Below, in pieces: positions 48,501 through 58,826 of a DNA stretch of 64,000 nt. The notes beneath the pieces were generated by a model that made no database searches, was not told the DNA's origin, and was given only the letters and a program-made list of their open reading frames with translations. This stretch comes from Paracamarosporium sp. OC-R06-R3 (taxonomy: Eukaryota; Ascomycota; Dothideomycetes; Pleosporales; Didymosphaeriaceae): contig JACVRA010000283.1 of the NCBI GenBank assembly GCA_019828545.1, positions 124,001 through 188,000 of the forward strand, in the 5' to 3' direction. The translations under genes were made by a program, and so were the position numbers. Every line of letters starts with the position of its first letter. Within the stretch, counting starts at the first letter, position 1.

Positions 48501-49642
48501 AAATCAACTTCAACCGCTGCTTCGCCACTTGCGGGCCGCCGCCGGGCATGATCAAGAAGATCGGACGCGTGCCCGCAGCCTCCAAACAAGAGATCAGCTT
48601 CGCGTTCGGGTCTCAAGTCGTCTACCGCGCTACTCGCTCAAAACTTCAACAGCGGTGGGCTTCTACGAGTTACCAGCTTCAACGCCTCCGTGACAACCCC
48701 GACTGCGCGGACCAAGAGTTTTCCTTGATCCAGGACGACAAAGATCCCGGTCTTTCATACCATCTGACGTACAACCCCAAGGACAGCATTCTTCCGTTGA
48801 AGGCTTCTTTGACGTCGGCATTCACGAACAAGCCCAGAGTCGCCATCCTGAGAGAAGAAGGTGTGAACGGCCAAGCCGAAATGGCATTCGCGTTTTCTCA
48901 GGCCGGCTTCAGCGCCATCGACGTCCACATGACAGATCTCATCTCGGGCCGCGTCTCGCTCTCCCAATTTACCGGTCTCGCTGCCTGCGGTGGTTTCAGC
49001 TACGGAGACGTTCTAGGCGCAGGACAAGGGTGGGCAAAGAGCGTGCTATTGCACCCTGCCACCCGCGAAGAATTCAAGACCTTCTTCGACCGAAAGGACA
49101 CCTTCGCCCTCGGCGTCTGCAACGGCTGCCAGTTCCTCTCCAAGCTAAAGGAAGTCATCCCCGGCGCCGAAGCATGGCCATCCTTCGAGAGAAACGCCTC
49201 GGAGCAGTACGAAGCGCGCGTCGCAATGGTCGAAGTCCTCGACCAGCCCGCCACCGCAGGCCAACCACCCAGCGTCTTCCTCCACGGCATGCACGGCTCC
49301 AAGCTCCCCATCGTCACCGCCCACGGCGAAGGCCGCGTCCACTTCCCACACGGCGCAACGAGCTCCTCGGGTCCCCAGACGCTCTACAACGAGGGTCTCG
49401 TCGCTATGCGCTACGTAGACAACTATGGCAAGGTCACAGAGAAGTACCCGTACAATCCCAATGGAAGTCCGCAGGGTATTACGGCGGTTAGAAATAAGGA
49501 TGGGCGTGTGCTGGCGTTGATGCCGCATCCCGAGAGGACGATACTGAAGGATGTGGGTAGTTATATCCCGAGGGAGAACGAGTGGGGTGAGGTTGGCCCG
49601 TGGGGACGCATGTTCAGGAGCGCGAGACGGTGGGTTGGGTAG
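45530..49642 (+). CDS. ADE6: phosphoribosylformylglycinamidine (FGAM) synthase
   Basis: Single exon, 1370 aa (yeast Ade6 is 1358). Order: N-terminal PurS-like part, linker with VNSEHCRHKQFNADF (the signature of large PurL), the two ATP-binding synthase halves with GGVGTVRPQHALK and GGGAASSVQSGE, then HDVGAGGLSNALPELVHD and DRSDGGLFTTLVEM in the second half. A C-terminal glutamine amidotransferase has GVCNGCQ (nucleophile Cys about 1197) and MPHPERT (His about 1333, Glu about 1335). Reaction: FGAR + ATP + glutamine to FGAM, the fourth step of purine synthesis, in the cytosol. No missing catalytic residue seen. The ATG at 45530 gives a standard start (MASGESPYLVLPGS). Confidence 0.97.
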   Translation: MASGESPYLVLPGSLAFSDFRLKRLAQAIGAKEVRALWVHYVNPIKELSGEELKTLEQILHYGEYPEREDRLSQTLIHAVQSPAAGSAVDNDTVLFYVSPRPGTISPWSSLATMIARTCTLEHAVKRIERGMVLAATFEKPLAAEEIPSADSLYDRMTQTISRSTPNLDLLFGEHEPAQATTISFEEYGSPQAALEHANQELGLAMDKSEIEYLVEAYSQELKRGPVDVELFMFAQVNSEHCRHKQFNADFTIDGIRKGYSLFGMIRNTHQKHPEHVVSAYSDNAAVLQGEEASFWAPNTMTGEWTGTKETVHILCKVETHNHPTAVSPFPGAATGSGGEIRDEGAVGRGSRPKAGLAGFTVSDLLIPGFEQPWELNDVGKPAHIASSLDIMLEAPIGSAAFNNEFGRPCTMGYFRTLLVRVFTNEKETEIRGYHKPIMLAGGVGTVRPQHALKDPDIVPPGSHLLVIGGPAMLIGLGGGAASSVQSGEGKVDLDFASVQRGNPEVQRRAQEVIDTCRSMGDKNPILFIHDVGAGGLSNALPELVHDSGLGAIFELREVDSADRGMSPLQIWCNEAQERYVLAVGPDDLDLFKRICRRERCGFSVVGTATKEQRLVLKDRESQGTPTPIDLPMPTLFGKPPKMSRIVETRKLRLPAFDSSLSMYLPETPKDGLLPEAVDRVLALPAVGSKSFLITIGDRTVGGLTVRDQMVGKWQVPVADVSVTATSLLSGVKTGEAMSMGEKPTLALISPAASARMAVAESLMNLAAASLFDRLSRVRLSANWMSASSHPGEGAALYEAVEAIGMDLCPRLGISIPVGKDSMSMKMKWKDQGTNEAKEVTAPMSLVITAFAPVDRIERTWTPALERLEDVGETVLMFVDLAAGKKNMGGSALAQTFGQVGDEAPDVWDVDVLKDYYDAVEQLHDAGIVLAYHDRSDGGLFTTLVEMMFAGRCGLEIMLDGIAKSSDTKDIVETLFNEELGAVFQVRKKDEINFNRCFATCGPPPGMIKKIGRVPAASKQEISFAFGSQVVYRATRSKLQQRWASTSYQLQRLRDNPDCADQEFSLIQDDKDPGLSYHLTYNPKDSILPLKASLTSAFTNKPRVAILREEGVNGQAEMAFAFSQAGFSAIDVHMTDLISGRVSLSQFTGLAACGGFSYGDVLGAGQGWAKSVLLHPATREEFKTFFDRKDTFALGVCNGCQFLSKLKEVIPGAEAWPSFERNASEQYEARVAMVEVLDQPATAGQPPSVFLHGMHGSKLPIVTAHGEGRVHFPHGATSSSGPQTLYNEGLVAMRYVDNYGKVTEKYPYNPNGSPQGITAVRNKDGRVLALMPHPERTILKDVGSYIPRENEWGEVGPWGRMFRSARRWVG

Positions 49643-50177
49643 GTGTGCGAAGACGGTTATGTGCATTGGGATGGATTCGGGACGGGATTTTGAATGGGAC
49701 GGGCACTGGGTGGGCGTTTGGGTTTCTTACTGGATAAACATGCATCCTGTGATCGATCTTCACCAGTCGATATACTTCATACAGTAAATAAAAGATATGG
49801 CATGCATGTGTGCAAATGGATATGTATTCCTCAACGTGCTTTTGGGTATGTGAGCATAAGATGAAATATACAAATGTCTGTCTGTATATGCGAGCGAAGC
49901 GCAAACCCCCTCTACCATGCATGCTGTGACTCGAAAAAAAAACAAACGCCTCAACGCCGCACGCGTGCCCTTTTCGCGCGAATTACCCGCAGCAGCGGGG
50001 CCCGCTGTATTACCCCAATTTTTCATTCCAGGACAGGTATCCCCCAACACGTTTGGTTGTTTGTTAGTGGCAAGCGTACACATATCGTACACAGCGTAAG
50101 CGAGCGTCGGCCAGCGACTGTAAAAGATGCGGACACGGCGCGAAAGATAATGAATGGCATGCTGGAGGCGGTGGAGC
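49643..50177. other. convergent 3' spacer
   Basis: Between FGAM synthase (plus) and the mannosyltransferase (minus). Contains a candidate poly(A) signal (separate entry). No gene seen. Confidence 0.4.
49787..49792 (+). terminator. candidate AATAAA poly(A) signal of FGAM synthase
   Basis: AATAAA 145 bp after the stop codon at 49642, in an AT-rich context. Fungal signals are loose, so this is only a candidate. Confidence 0.35.
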
Positions 50178-51572
50178 TTAGTCCATGCTAGCATGCTTGA
50201 ACCACACGGCGCGGCAATCCTGCGAGTTGAGCCAGTCTTCGCCGTCGGTGAAGCGGCCGGTTTCGCAGCCGGAGCACTTGCCGTTGTTGGGGCAGTTGAA
50301 GAAGGGGATGTGTTGGTAGCCGATGTCGCGGAACCTGGGGTCTTGTTAGCGGATGCGGTCGGGATTTCATGTTGATCGTGTGAGACTCGTCCTTCGCTCA
50401 CGGAGCAACGGGCCGTGCGCAGGGTGTGAGGTCGAGGGTAGTACTATGCGAAATGGAGGGACGTACCAATGCACCTTGCTCTTGTCCTCGAACAAGCCGA
50501 CCGCCACGCTATGCACGGGCGCGTCGCCCCATCGCTCGTAGAAGAAGCCGCCCGCCTTGTCGAGGTGCTCAAAGTACTGCGTGTAAGCTTTGCTGCGCCA
50601 CAAGCTTAAATCTGCGATCTCGAAGTTGGACCAGAAGTGGCAGGTCGAGTATCCGCTCGTGATCTTGTTGTGGCCCTTCTCCTTCTCCTCTTCCAGGAAC
50701 CCCCTCGCGTTGTTCTTGGCCTCGTACTCGGGGTGGTCGGCAAGGAATTTGAGCGTCTCTGGCCAGAGAGTCGCCACGCTGTCGGGAGAATCGAGGAGGG
50801 TAAGCGTGAAGCCGTACGTCTTGTTGTGGTCTTGCATGTAGCGGAAGACGTCGTAGTCGACGCCGCAGAAGAAGTGCACTTTGGGCTCGACGCGCCAGTA
50901 GTACTGCATATCGGCGAGGGCTTCGTGCTGGTAGAAGACGCCGCTGTTCCAGCGGCACATCTGGTGGTATGAGTCCATGGCGGAGTACTGGACGCCCTTT
51001 TCTTCGAGGAGCTTCTTGGATTCGGCGTAGAGGTCTTGGTTGATCCAGGAGGGTATGTTCCAGTGCTCGGCGGGGATGGTGTGGTACGAGGTCTTGGCCT
51101 TTGTAGCGGCGCTCGTCTTCTTCTTGAACTCCTCGCTGAAGGGCACATCGTTGAAGAAGGTCCACGGGTAGTTGAACTTGTGGTTCCAGGTGCGCTCCAG
51201 ATCGTGCATGCTCTGCAGCATGTCGTCGAGCTCCTCATTGCGCACCAGGCTCAGCAGGGTGGCGTTTATGCGCGCGCTGTTGGCATTGTTGGGGTCGTAG
51301 TTTTTGCCATCGACTCGGTGGAGGGGCTCAGGGGGTTCGCCGGAAGCTACATCAGCGTGTCAGCCTGGCCGCCGCTTCCCTGTGGTTCCGCGTCAATACT
51401 CACGATCTAGCTGCGGGTCGTGGTCCCAGCCTTGAGGTCTGGTCCCAGGCTTTATGGCGGTGGTAGGCAGCTTGATCTCTGTTGGCTCGCTTCGGTACAG
51501 GGTGACGAGAACGAAGAGGAAGACGAGGAATGTGGCGCCCCCTAGGATGCGCATGGCCTTTGGGATCGCCAT
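50178..51572 (-). CDS. GT15 alpha-1,2-mannosyltransferase (Kre2/Mnt1/Ktr family), Golgi type II membrane protein
   Basis: Three exons on the minus strand, 51404..51572, 50467..51346 and 50178..50334, giving 401 aa. N-terminus: short cytosolic end, one signal anchor (LGGATFLVFLFVLVTLY), then a stem. The catalytic domain begins INATLLSLVRNEELDDMLQSM and contains FNYPWTFFNDVPFSEEF, the manganese-binding DYDVF region (about 220-224), LLDSPDSVATLWPETLKF, and FWSNFEIADLSLWRS with the family's catalytic Glu (about 299). The end, VHW/FRDIGYQHIPFFNCP plus Cys-rich GKCSGCETG, is restored by splicing intron 2. It adds alpha-1,2-mannose to O- or N-linked glycans in the Golgi using GDP-mannose. Which Ktr paralogue it is cannot be told. 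It shares a 280-bp divergent promoter with the next gene. Confidence 0.94.
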
Positions 51573-51852
51573 GGTTGCGCGAGGTGGATGGAGTGACGGT
51601 CGCTGGACTGTACGTGAATGTGGAAACGGCCACAGCCACGACGGCTAGTAGGCTCTAGTGCGGGATTAGGGTGCCGTTACGCGCACACGACCTCCTCCTG
51701 TTGCTTGACGTCGGGCGTGCCAAGATGAGGCAAGGTGCAGGTGCTAGGCCGAACCCGGCAAATGCCTTCGCCTTGCTGTAACCGAAATAACGCGTCAGAT
51801 TGCGCGTTGCGGGCAAACTGAAACCACATGTGAAGAGATAGACAAGGTCCAG
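51573..51852. promoter_or_regulatory. compact divergent promoter, mannosyltransferase / gamma-tubulin complex gene
   Basis: 280 bp separate the two start codons, so the genes must share promoter DNA. No clear TATA element. Confidence 0.5.
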
Positions 51853-54538
51853 ATGGCCCAGAACGCGAAGATAGCAGCCCTCACCGACGAGCTGATCCAT
51901 TCCATTCTCAAATTCGACCCGGACGCCAACAGGCAGGCATACAGGCACGCAAAGGACATCGCCAAGAACCGTCTACGCGCGCATCAGTATGCTCGCACCA
52001 ACCAGTTCGATGTCCAGGCCAGCTTCGTCGGCCTGGATGAGAAGTTCCGCGTCCTCAACCGTGACGACCTGGCCGATGCACTCGACCAGCGTGTGAGCGA
52101 GATCAACAAGCGAGGCGGCAAATGGATCCCCGAGTACCTGTCACTCTTGCTCCAGCTCTCAGATCAACCAACGGAGAATTCGCGGGTCGAGGCGCTGGAG
52201 TTGCTTAGACCGCCTACGCCGCCCCCTGAGCTGACCTGGAAGGAGATTCTGGAAGATGACCCGTACAGCGACGAGGAGATCTGGAAGGACATCGACTACG
52301 CCGCTGGCTCGTCAGACGATGACATCTTGGCACCTAAGAAAGAACGTCCCAGGCCATCTCCGCCGACAAGTGTAGAAGAAGACGATACGTACGATCCTGA
52401 AGGATGCATTGTCGCTATAGATTCGACTGCCGTCAAAGAGATACAGGAGGCACAATTCTGGAAGCTCGAAGCAGCAACAGAAGATGAGAAAGTTAACATC
52501 ACAGAACTTCAAGCGGTGAGAGAAACGCTGTTCATGCTTGCTGGTCTGCAGACCTCGCTATTCCATGCAGACAGACGAGTAGGACCTGAGTACGAGCTCA
52601 ACCACGCCATTACAAAGACCGCAAACCATCTACTTGGTGAGCTGGGTGATATAGGCCGTAAAATCTATCAGATGCGACAGTGGATAAAACGACCTTCATC
52701 ATTGCCGCTCGTGCAGACCTTCGAGGCCGCTGTGTCAAGACGGCTGCTGGAATATGATCAATCGCTGGCCCTACTTCAGCGGCAGTACCTGGTACCTGAG
52801 AAGCCTACAGCCGTAAGTTTGTTGGAGGTTCACGACAAAGTGAGGTCCATGTCTCGGCCTATACTACGCTTAGCCCAGCTAGTCACAGAAATCGAACCTC
52901 AGCTGCTTGTTAATCCGTTCGTCCATCTCGAAATATTATTCGACCAGATCAACCTTGCACAGATGACGCTCGAGAAAGATGTATTCGACTTCCTGTGCCA
53001 TATCTTTTTCGAGTGCCTGCAGACCTATTTGAAGCCAATGCGTAGATGGATGGAAGGTGGTGAGCTCGGCCTAAACGATGAGACATTCTTCGTATTCGAA
53101 AACGACTCTGGTAGTGAAGCTTCGTCGTTGTGGCACGACAGGTTTGTGCTTCGCCGTGGACAGGAGAACAAGTTGCGTTCACCCGCTTTCCTTGAGCCTG
53201 CGGCGCAGAAGATCTTCAATACCGGTAAAAGTGTAGTCTTCCTCAAGGAATTGGGAATCCATACGTCACATCTGTCGACTACCGTTAAAGAGCCTCGTCT
53301 GGACCACGGCACGGTCTGTGGTACCTCTGATGATGTACCCCTCCCACCTTTCTCGGAATTGTTTCAAGCTGCATTCCAGACATGGATAAGCAGCAAATAC
53401 TCTTTCGCCTCCCATGTGCTGCGAGAACATCTCTTCAACGACTGTGGCCTCGTCCAGATTCTCGAGAATTTTCGCACCATATATCTAAGCGCCAATGGCT
53501 CCGTCTTTCAAGACTTTGCCAACGCTATCTTCGAGCGTATGGATCTCGGGCAACACGCTTGGAACGACCGTTTTCTCCTCACCGAGCTCGCTCGAGGCAT
53601 CCTCGCCACATCATTGCCAAAATCCCAATCCGAGCGCATTCTGGTCCGCTCGGTGCGCAAAAGCTCGAAACTACCCTCTCACTCTATCAAAGCGCTTGCT
53701 CACATATCTCTCGACTACGCTGTAAGTACTCTCTATTTATTCGTCATAGGGAGAGAGGGTCGATACTGATACAAGACAGCTACCCTGGCCCATAATGAAC
53801 ATCATCCAGCGCTCATCAATACCTATCTATCAGCAACTCTCCACCTTTCTACTCCAAACGTATCGTGCGAAGTATCTTCTTCAGCGCATCTCGCCACAGA
53901 GTATTGGTCAACTCAAAGACGGCCGTCTGCGCCAGCTAAGCTACAAGCTTCGCCAACGGTTAATCTGGTTTTCCGACGCGCTGCGCTCGTACCTCACCGA
54001 AACCGTCATTGATGCCTCCTTTGTAGATATGAAGGCTGCGATGAGCAAAGCAGAAGATATAGATGAGATGTCAGCTATTCATATCAAGTATGTTGCTAGG
54101 CTACAGGATCAAGCGTTGCTGTCCGATAACTTGAAGCCTATTCATAGGGCTCTCGTATCGCTGCTAGACCTTGCGGTGCTATTCTCGCAAGGGCATTCCC
54201 ACAACGAAGGAATGAGGGGGGAAACAACGCATGCAAAATCCACGCGCAAAAGTAAAGCTGAGAGCAAGACTGTTCGGCGCAAGTCCTCGATGCCTGACCA
54301 CAATATCGAAGAGGATGAATCTGATAACAGCGATGTCGAGGATGATGATAATAACGCTGAATCAAGGCCGCCTGCTGCAGCTGGATCTACAGAGGGGCTA
54401 GAAGATGTCGAAAAGGAGTTCGAACGGTTGCTGCCTTTCGTGTCAGCGGGGCTGAGGAGTGTAGGGCGGGTGGGAGCGGAGCCCGTGTGGGAGATGCTTG
54501 CGGATCGACTTGAATGGGAGGGGAAAGGGGGTAGATAA
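51853..54538 (+). CDS. gamma-tubulin complex component (GCP5-like)
   Basis: Two exons, 51853..53721 and 53780..54538, giving 875 aa. The junction HISLDYA/LPWPIMNII restores the highly conserved LPWP(I/L) block of gamma-tubulin ring proteins. N-terminal features LTWKEILEDDPYSDEEIW and WIPEYLSLLLQLSD fit GCP5. In the middle LRETLFMLAG-like helices and VRETLFMLAGLQTSLF are seen. GRIP2-like C-terminal features are YRAKYLLQRI, LRQRLIWFSDALRSYLTET, and SAIHIKYVARLQDQALLS. A low-complexity acidic loop (EEDESDNSDVEDDDNN) precedes the last helices, as in fungal GCPs. Role: subunit of the gamma-tubulin ring complex that nucleates microtubules at spindle pole bodies and septa. Assignment to GCP5 rather than GCP4/6 rests on the N-terminus only. 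Confidence 0.87.
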
Positions 54539-55105
54539 GTTTTATAGGCGACGAATAGGATGTATCTATCCGCAAGAATGACATCTTCTCGTACGCATGG
54601 CAATCTGCTCTGTCAGGCCATCGTGGGCTTACGTAACGTAGAGGTTGTTAGCGCCAACGGTCGCTGACATTGAGGTTGGCAGGGGTTGGCGAGGGGCAAG
54701 ACTTATGTGTCCGCGAAAGTTGCAGGCTACCGGTACCCATTCAGCCCTACCACCCCTCTACCCCCAGCGGCCGTCCGACGAGATCGATAAAAACTGCATA
54801 GACGTCGGAATGCTCTCGTGCTACGCCACTCGGAGTGCCTCCATCTAGCTGTGATTCGAGCACGCCAGGACCCGCGCCGTTCCGCTGCCACACCTGGCCA
54901 ATGCATCCACTCTGGCGGCATCCAAACGGACACAACGATATCGATAGAGTGCGTTTCGGTAGGCTAGCGGCCGTATCCGCTGCAGCTACTTACCTGAGGG
55001 TTACACGGTGACCTGGATTGTGGGGGCCCTTCCTACGACCTGTGGCGTAGCAGACGTACGAAGGTCGATCATTGGGCTGCTGGGACAGGCCAGCCTCGCA
55101 CCACT
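54539..55105. promoter_or_regulatory. intergenic: promoter of the Zn2Cys6 regulator gene
   Basis: 567 bp, no gene seen. No recognisable element that I can support. Confidence 0.35.
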
Positions 55106-57075
55106 ATGGGCTTCTCCGGTAAGCCCAGTAAAGGGTGTTTGCCTTGTCGACAGAAAAGAACAAAGTAAGCAGAACAGCCTCGTTCGTTCGTTCGTTCGCT
55201 CAAACCCTCGCTCGGTGTCTCCACATCCCAATCGGGAAATTGTTTCGCAGAAGAGCGTCCCTAGCCACAGCCGTGCACTAACCACCGGCCAATTCAGATG
55301 CGACTTAGCCCTCCCGTCATGCACGCAATGCGTGCGCAAGAACAGGATGTGCTTCGGATACCGGAACGAACAAGACATGGTGTTCCGGAACGAAACCGGA
55401 TTGGTCATTCGCAAGGTCAAGCGCAAGAATACCGACGATGATTCGCCTTCGGCTGCTGATGAAGATGCGTTTGCCATGCTGGATCCAGGTGCCCTGGTTC
55501 AGCATCCAAGTCGGAGAGCGACGCTGCAGGATGAGGCCATGATGCATTGGTTGGCTAACTTCAATGAGCGCTTCTTCTCGAGTGGTCCGGATCTGGAGGC
55601 CGGCTTTGAGTATATCCTGCCCGTCTATCAGAGTGATCTTGCAAGAGGGGGACCGACGGTGGAGATCATCCATGCGTGTGAGTTACTGTGCCCTTGGGAT
55701 GGCGCCTTGTATGCTAATCACATGCTAGGTGGGCTTGCCGCTTTAGCGAACTCGAAAAATGCACCAGATCTATTGCGTGCCGCCAGGGTCAAGCAAGTGA
55801 AGGTGTTGCGGCAATTGTAAGCAAGTTTGTGGCATACCGCGATTGGCTTCGCTGATTCGGGCTTTCGTCAGGAATGAACAGCTTCAGGATCCTGAACAGA
55901 CGCTCTCCGATTCTTCTCTTGTTACATGTCTATTGCTATCTTCTTTTGAAGTAAGTTCATAGTGCCGCAATGCTCCTTCTAGCTAAAACCGGGCACAGAA
56001 CATAATATGCGAAGGATCTACGTCCATGGCCGCTTCGCTGACGCATCTGAACGGCGCAGCAACCCTCATGAAACTTCGAGGACGCTCGCAGTTTTCGACT
56101 CTCGTCGGCCATGGAATGTTCGTACGCCTGCGGGGCTCCATCGTATGTAAATCCCAGCGATGCAACAGTCACATAATCCATACTAACGAGTACTAGCTCG
56201 CTATCTCCCTCATGACAAGTGAGCCGCTCCCCGAATACTTTGTCCAGCACTTAGAAGAAGAAAACTTATCGGCGAACGACTTCGAGGCCATCTTCTACAC
56301 TCTGTTAAACCGCGCCTGCAATCTTCGCGCGCAACACAAGCGCGCCGGCTTCGTTTCCGAGCTGATGGTTAACGAGACAAAGTCTGTATTAGAAGGCTTT
56401 GACGCCTTAGAACCACTATTCCCTGCATGGGTATTACCGCCCAGATATAGGAATCGTAGACACGGAAGAGGCATTTCACCCGACCCAGTGATGCAGGAAG
56501 CAGACAAAGCCCACCGCTTCATCTGGGTCGCCATGTCCTGGCTGATTGCACAAGCAGGCCGTATCCTCATATACGAGATCGAAATCGTATACTACCGCAC
56601 GCAACAGGCAATATCGCCATCCCCTGACTCGGAAAACGCCGTCCAAAGCGCCATGGCCGCGCAAACAAACGTCAGTCAAGTCGTCAAAGACGCAGTCGAG
56701 TACTATTACCAGAACTTGGAACTATCTCAAGCCTCGACCCGAGGCGTCGGCGCACACATGCTCATGATGCCTTTATCCATACTGCTCAGCGCAAGTACAA
56801 CGACTGGGGAAACACTGATGTGGATAGCAAAAATGGCAAGCAAGATCGCGGACCGTTTTGCGCTCAAGCAAGCGAGGATAGTAGCGGATTTCTTGACGAA
56901 AGGGTCGCAGGTCGGGACGACGTTTGCGTTGTCGCCGGTGAAGGAGCCGCTCAGCGGGTCGAGCGCGAGTCTCAGCAGTACGGGAACACCTGAGGGGAGC
57001 TGGAGTGCATCCGTGACGCCCAGTCCAAGTCGTGGGTCAAGTCCGAAGAGTGACTTTAAAATCTTGATATCCTAG
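55106..57075 (+). CDS. Zn2Cys6 fungal transcription factor
   Basis: Six exons: 55106..55164, 55298..55677, 55729..55816, 55872..55950, 55999..56142 and 56197..57075, giving 542 aa. The binuclear cluster is complete after splicing intron 1: Cys11, 14, 21, 28, 31, 38 (GCLPCRQKRTKCD, then SCTQCVRKNRMC), with the usual CX2CX6CX6CX2CX6C spacing. The rest matches the fungal-specific factor domain common with this cluster: MMHWLANFNERFF, IIHACGLAALAN after removal of intron 2, HLNGAATLMKLRGRSQF, and a C-terminal Ser-rich tail. It has no neighbouring pathway genes, so its targets are unknown. Intron 2 (55678..55728, 51 bp) is in-frame and stop-free. Skipping its removal would give a different, less family-like sequence. 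Confidence 0.9.
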
Positions 57076-57648
57076 AGCAAGCAAGCCATGGTGTAGATGG
57101 GTGACATAAATGTTGGAACAGCGCTAAGAGTCATTCGGAAACAGGAATAGCAAAAACATCGATAAGGCATACTAATCCTGATTGATCTTTCCTTGCTTTG
57201 CTAACCCGCCCGGTGCAGATCACCACTCAGAAGCGTAAAGCCATCGATATTTGGTCATCTTTCCATCGTTTTTCCTAATCCAGTCTAGCACACCTTAAAC
57301 CCTTCTCTCTCTACCCATTAATCTCATCGCTCTACAAAAAGGTTCTACCCACGCTATCGCCCAAACAACGAAACAGCCACACGCCGACCTCAAAATGAAT
57401 GTGCCCAACACATAATCAGCCTACCTACCCCGCATCAATCGCTTCCAAAACACCAGCATCCTTGAATCCTTTTCGCCCAAAGGGGTACACGAGCCTAGTG
57501 AGTGGGCCTTCTACATGCAACCGACGCCACCATTGCACACGCTATGAGTAGCACCTATCATATCGACGACATGCTGTGTCCCAGCGGGGATTACAGAGAA
57601 AAGATATCTGGGGCAGAGTGAAATGGATTTCACACCCCACGGGCTTAC
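57076..57648. other. intergenic, no intact gene
   Basis: 3' flank of the transcription factor gene. I searched both strands for other NLR pieces (P-loop, LRR, TPR) and saw none that I could support. Confidence 0.35.
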
Positions 57649-57864
57649 TCAGGATATGCACGTATCAGACAGCTCGAGCATGTCACCACGTGTCAGAGAC
57701 GCCGCCATCTCCATCGTGTGCGTGTTATATACCGTCGCCCCTTCCTCGCTCTCGAGGATGTAGTCGATGATGTCGTTCGACTCCAAGGTCCTAGATAAAA
57801 TGTCCGGATCATCGGCATTGTCGACAATCAGCAGCCATGTTCGTGAGCAACATAGAGACCGCTT
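57649..57864 (-). pseudogene. NB-ARC (STAND/NLR ATPase) domain fragment
   Basis: A stop-to-stop frame of 71 codons on the minus strand contains the kinase-2 (Walker B) region of fungal NB-ARC proteins: TWLLIVDNADDPDIL, then DYILESEEGATVYNTHT and MAASLTRGDMLEL. In intact NLRs this is preceded by a P-loop about 80 residues earlier and followed by a sensor region and repeats. None is found on either side; the frame stops at once after the fragment and 3 codons before KRSLCCS. So this is a truncated relic of an NLR gene, not an intact domain. It is on the same strand as, and about 240 bp downstream of, the HeLo-like/glycine-zipper gene. Confidence 0.7.
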
Positions 57865-58106
57865 TCATTCAAGACTATCTTAAGGGAACAGTATGCCCCA
57901 TAATACAATAGAATGTTTGATAAGCATTGGAATAACAAAAGAGACTCGCTGAAGAGCTTGAGGGTGGAATAAATGAAATTCCAAACAAAGGTCTCAGAAA
58001 AGAGAGTTGCCACGAGATATGAATAAGTAAAAGGAAAGTATTCACCGGATGCTCCTTTTAAGCTCGGCTTCCTCCTAGCCTAACATAGTGGCTCTTAGAG
58101 TGCCAC

Positions 58107-58826
58107 TTATCCCCACAACCACCCTATAGCGTATCCGAGTAATCCGCCTCCAACAGCACCGCCAACAAGCCCAACAATCCCACCAACAACTCCGCCTACA
58201 CCTCCTCCAGTGACGGTGCCTACAACTCCTCCAGTGACGGCGCCGACTACTGCGCCTTTTTTCGCGCTATCTTCTTTTCGCTTCGACTTGCGACTACCGA
58301 TGTCAGCTATGCATCAAGCTATCAGCATTCTTTAAAATGTCAGGTTAACCCACTAGCAGAGGCTTTGGTGTATCCCCGAAAGGCTTTCCATTCCGTCCCT
58401 AAGTTGCTGTAGCTTCTTCTCTGTGGTCACCCGAGACCAGGCCCAATGAAGCCTTGCTTTGCAGTTCTTCATGACTGCCCCAATTTTCACCGTGAGACGT
58501 TCGAAGGCCATCTTCTTCAACTTCTTCCGGGACCAAGTACATCCTATCAAGGGGGCGATCTTGGCATAGAAGTTTCTTATGATATTTTTCATTAATCGAA
58601 CAATTTGGTGAATTTGGTGAATTTGTTTATTGGAAGGATACATGGTCCCGATATCATCGAGCAACATTTCGAGGACTCCTTTCTTCTGGTGAAGTATCGT
58701 GGAGAGTTCGATTGCAGATTTCGGGGCTGTTTTGCATTCCATAATGAACCCGTATATGCTACCAGCAGCTCTAATCACCGCCTCACAGGCAGCGATGACC
58801 CCCAGTAGTTCTGCACCGACAATCAT
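58107..58826 (-). CDS. HeLo/SesA-like N-terminal domain fused to a C-terminal glycine zipper; putative cell-death effector
   Basis: Two exons on the minus strand, 58354..58826 and 58107..58293, giving 219 aa. Intron donor GTGGGT, branch GCTGAC, acceptor GGTAG; phase preserved. Seen: residues 1-30 MIVGAELLGVIAACEAV then IRAAGSIYGFI, an amphipathic/hydrophobic helix like the start of HeLo, SesA and fungal STAND N-terminal domains. Then helical segments (SAIELSTILHQKKGVLEML; LMKNIIRNFY), a basic stretch (YRKSKRKEDSAKK, 158-170), and residues 171-215 with Gly at nearly every fourth position (GAVVGAVTGG, VVGTVTGGG, VGGIVGLVGG, LLGYAIGWLWG), an extended glycine zipper able to span or pack in membrane. 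Function is inferred: membrane-active effector in incompatibility/NLR signalling. An alternative is an unrelated small membrane protein. The frame continues upstream to 59015, but the start at 58826 begins the domain. Confidence 0.6.
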
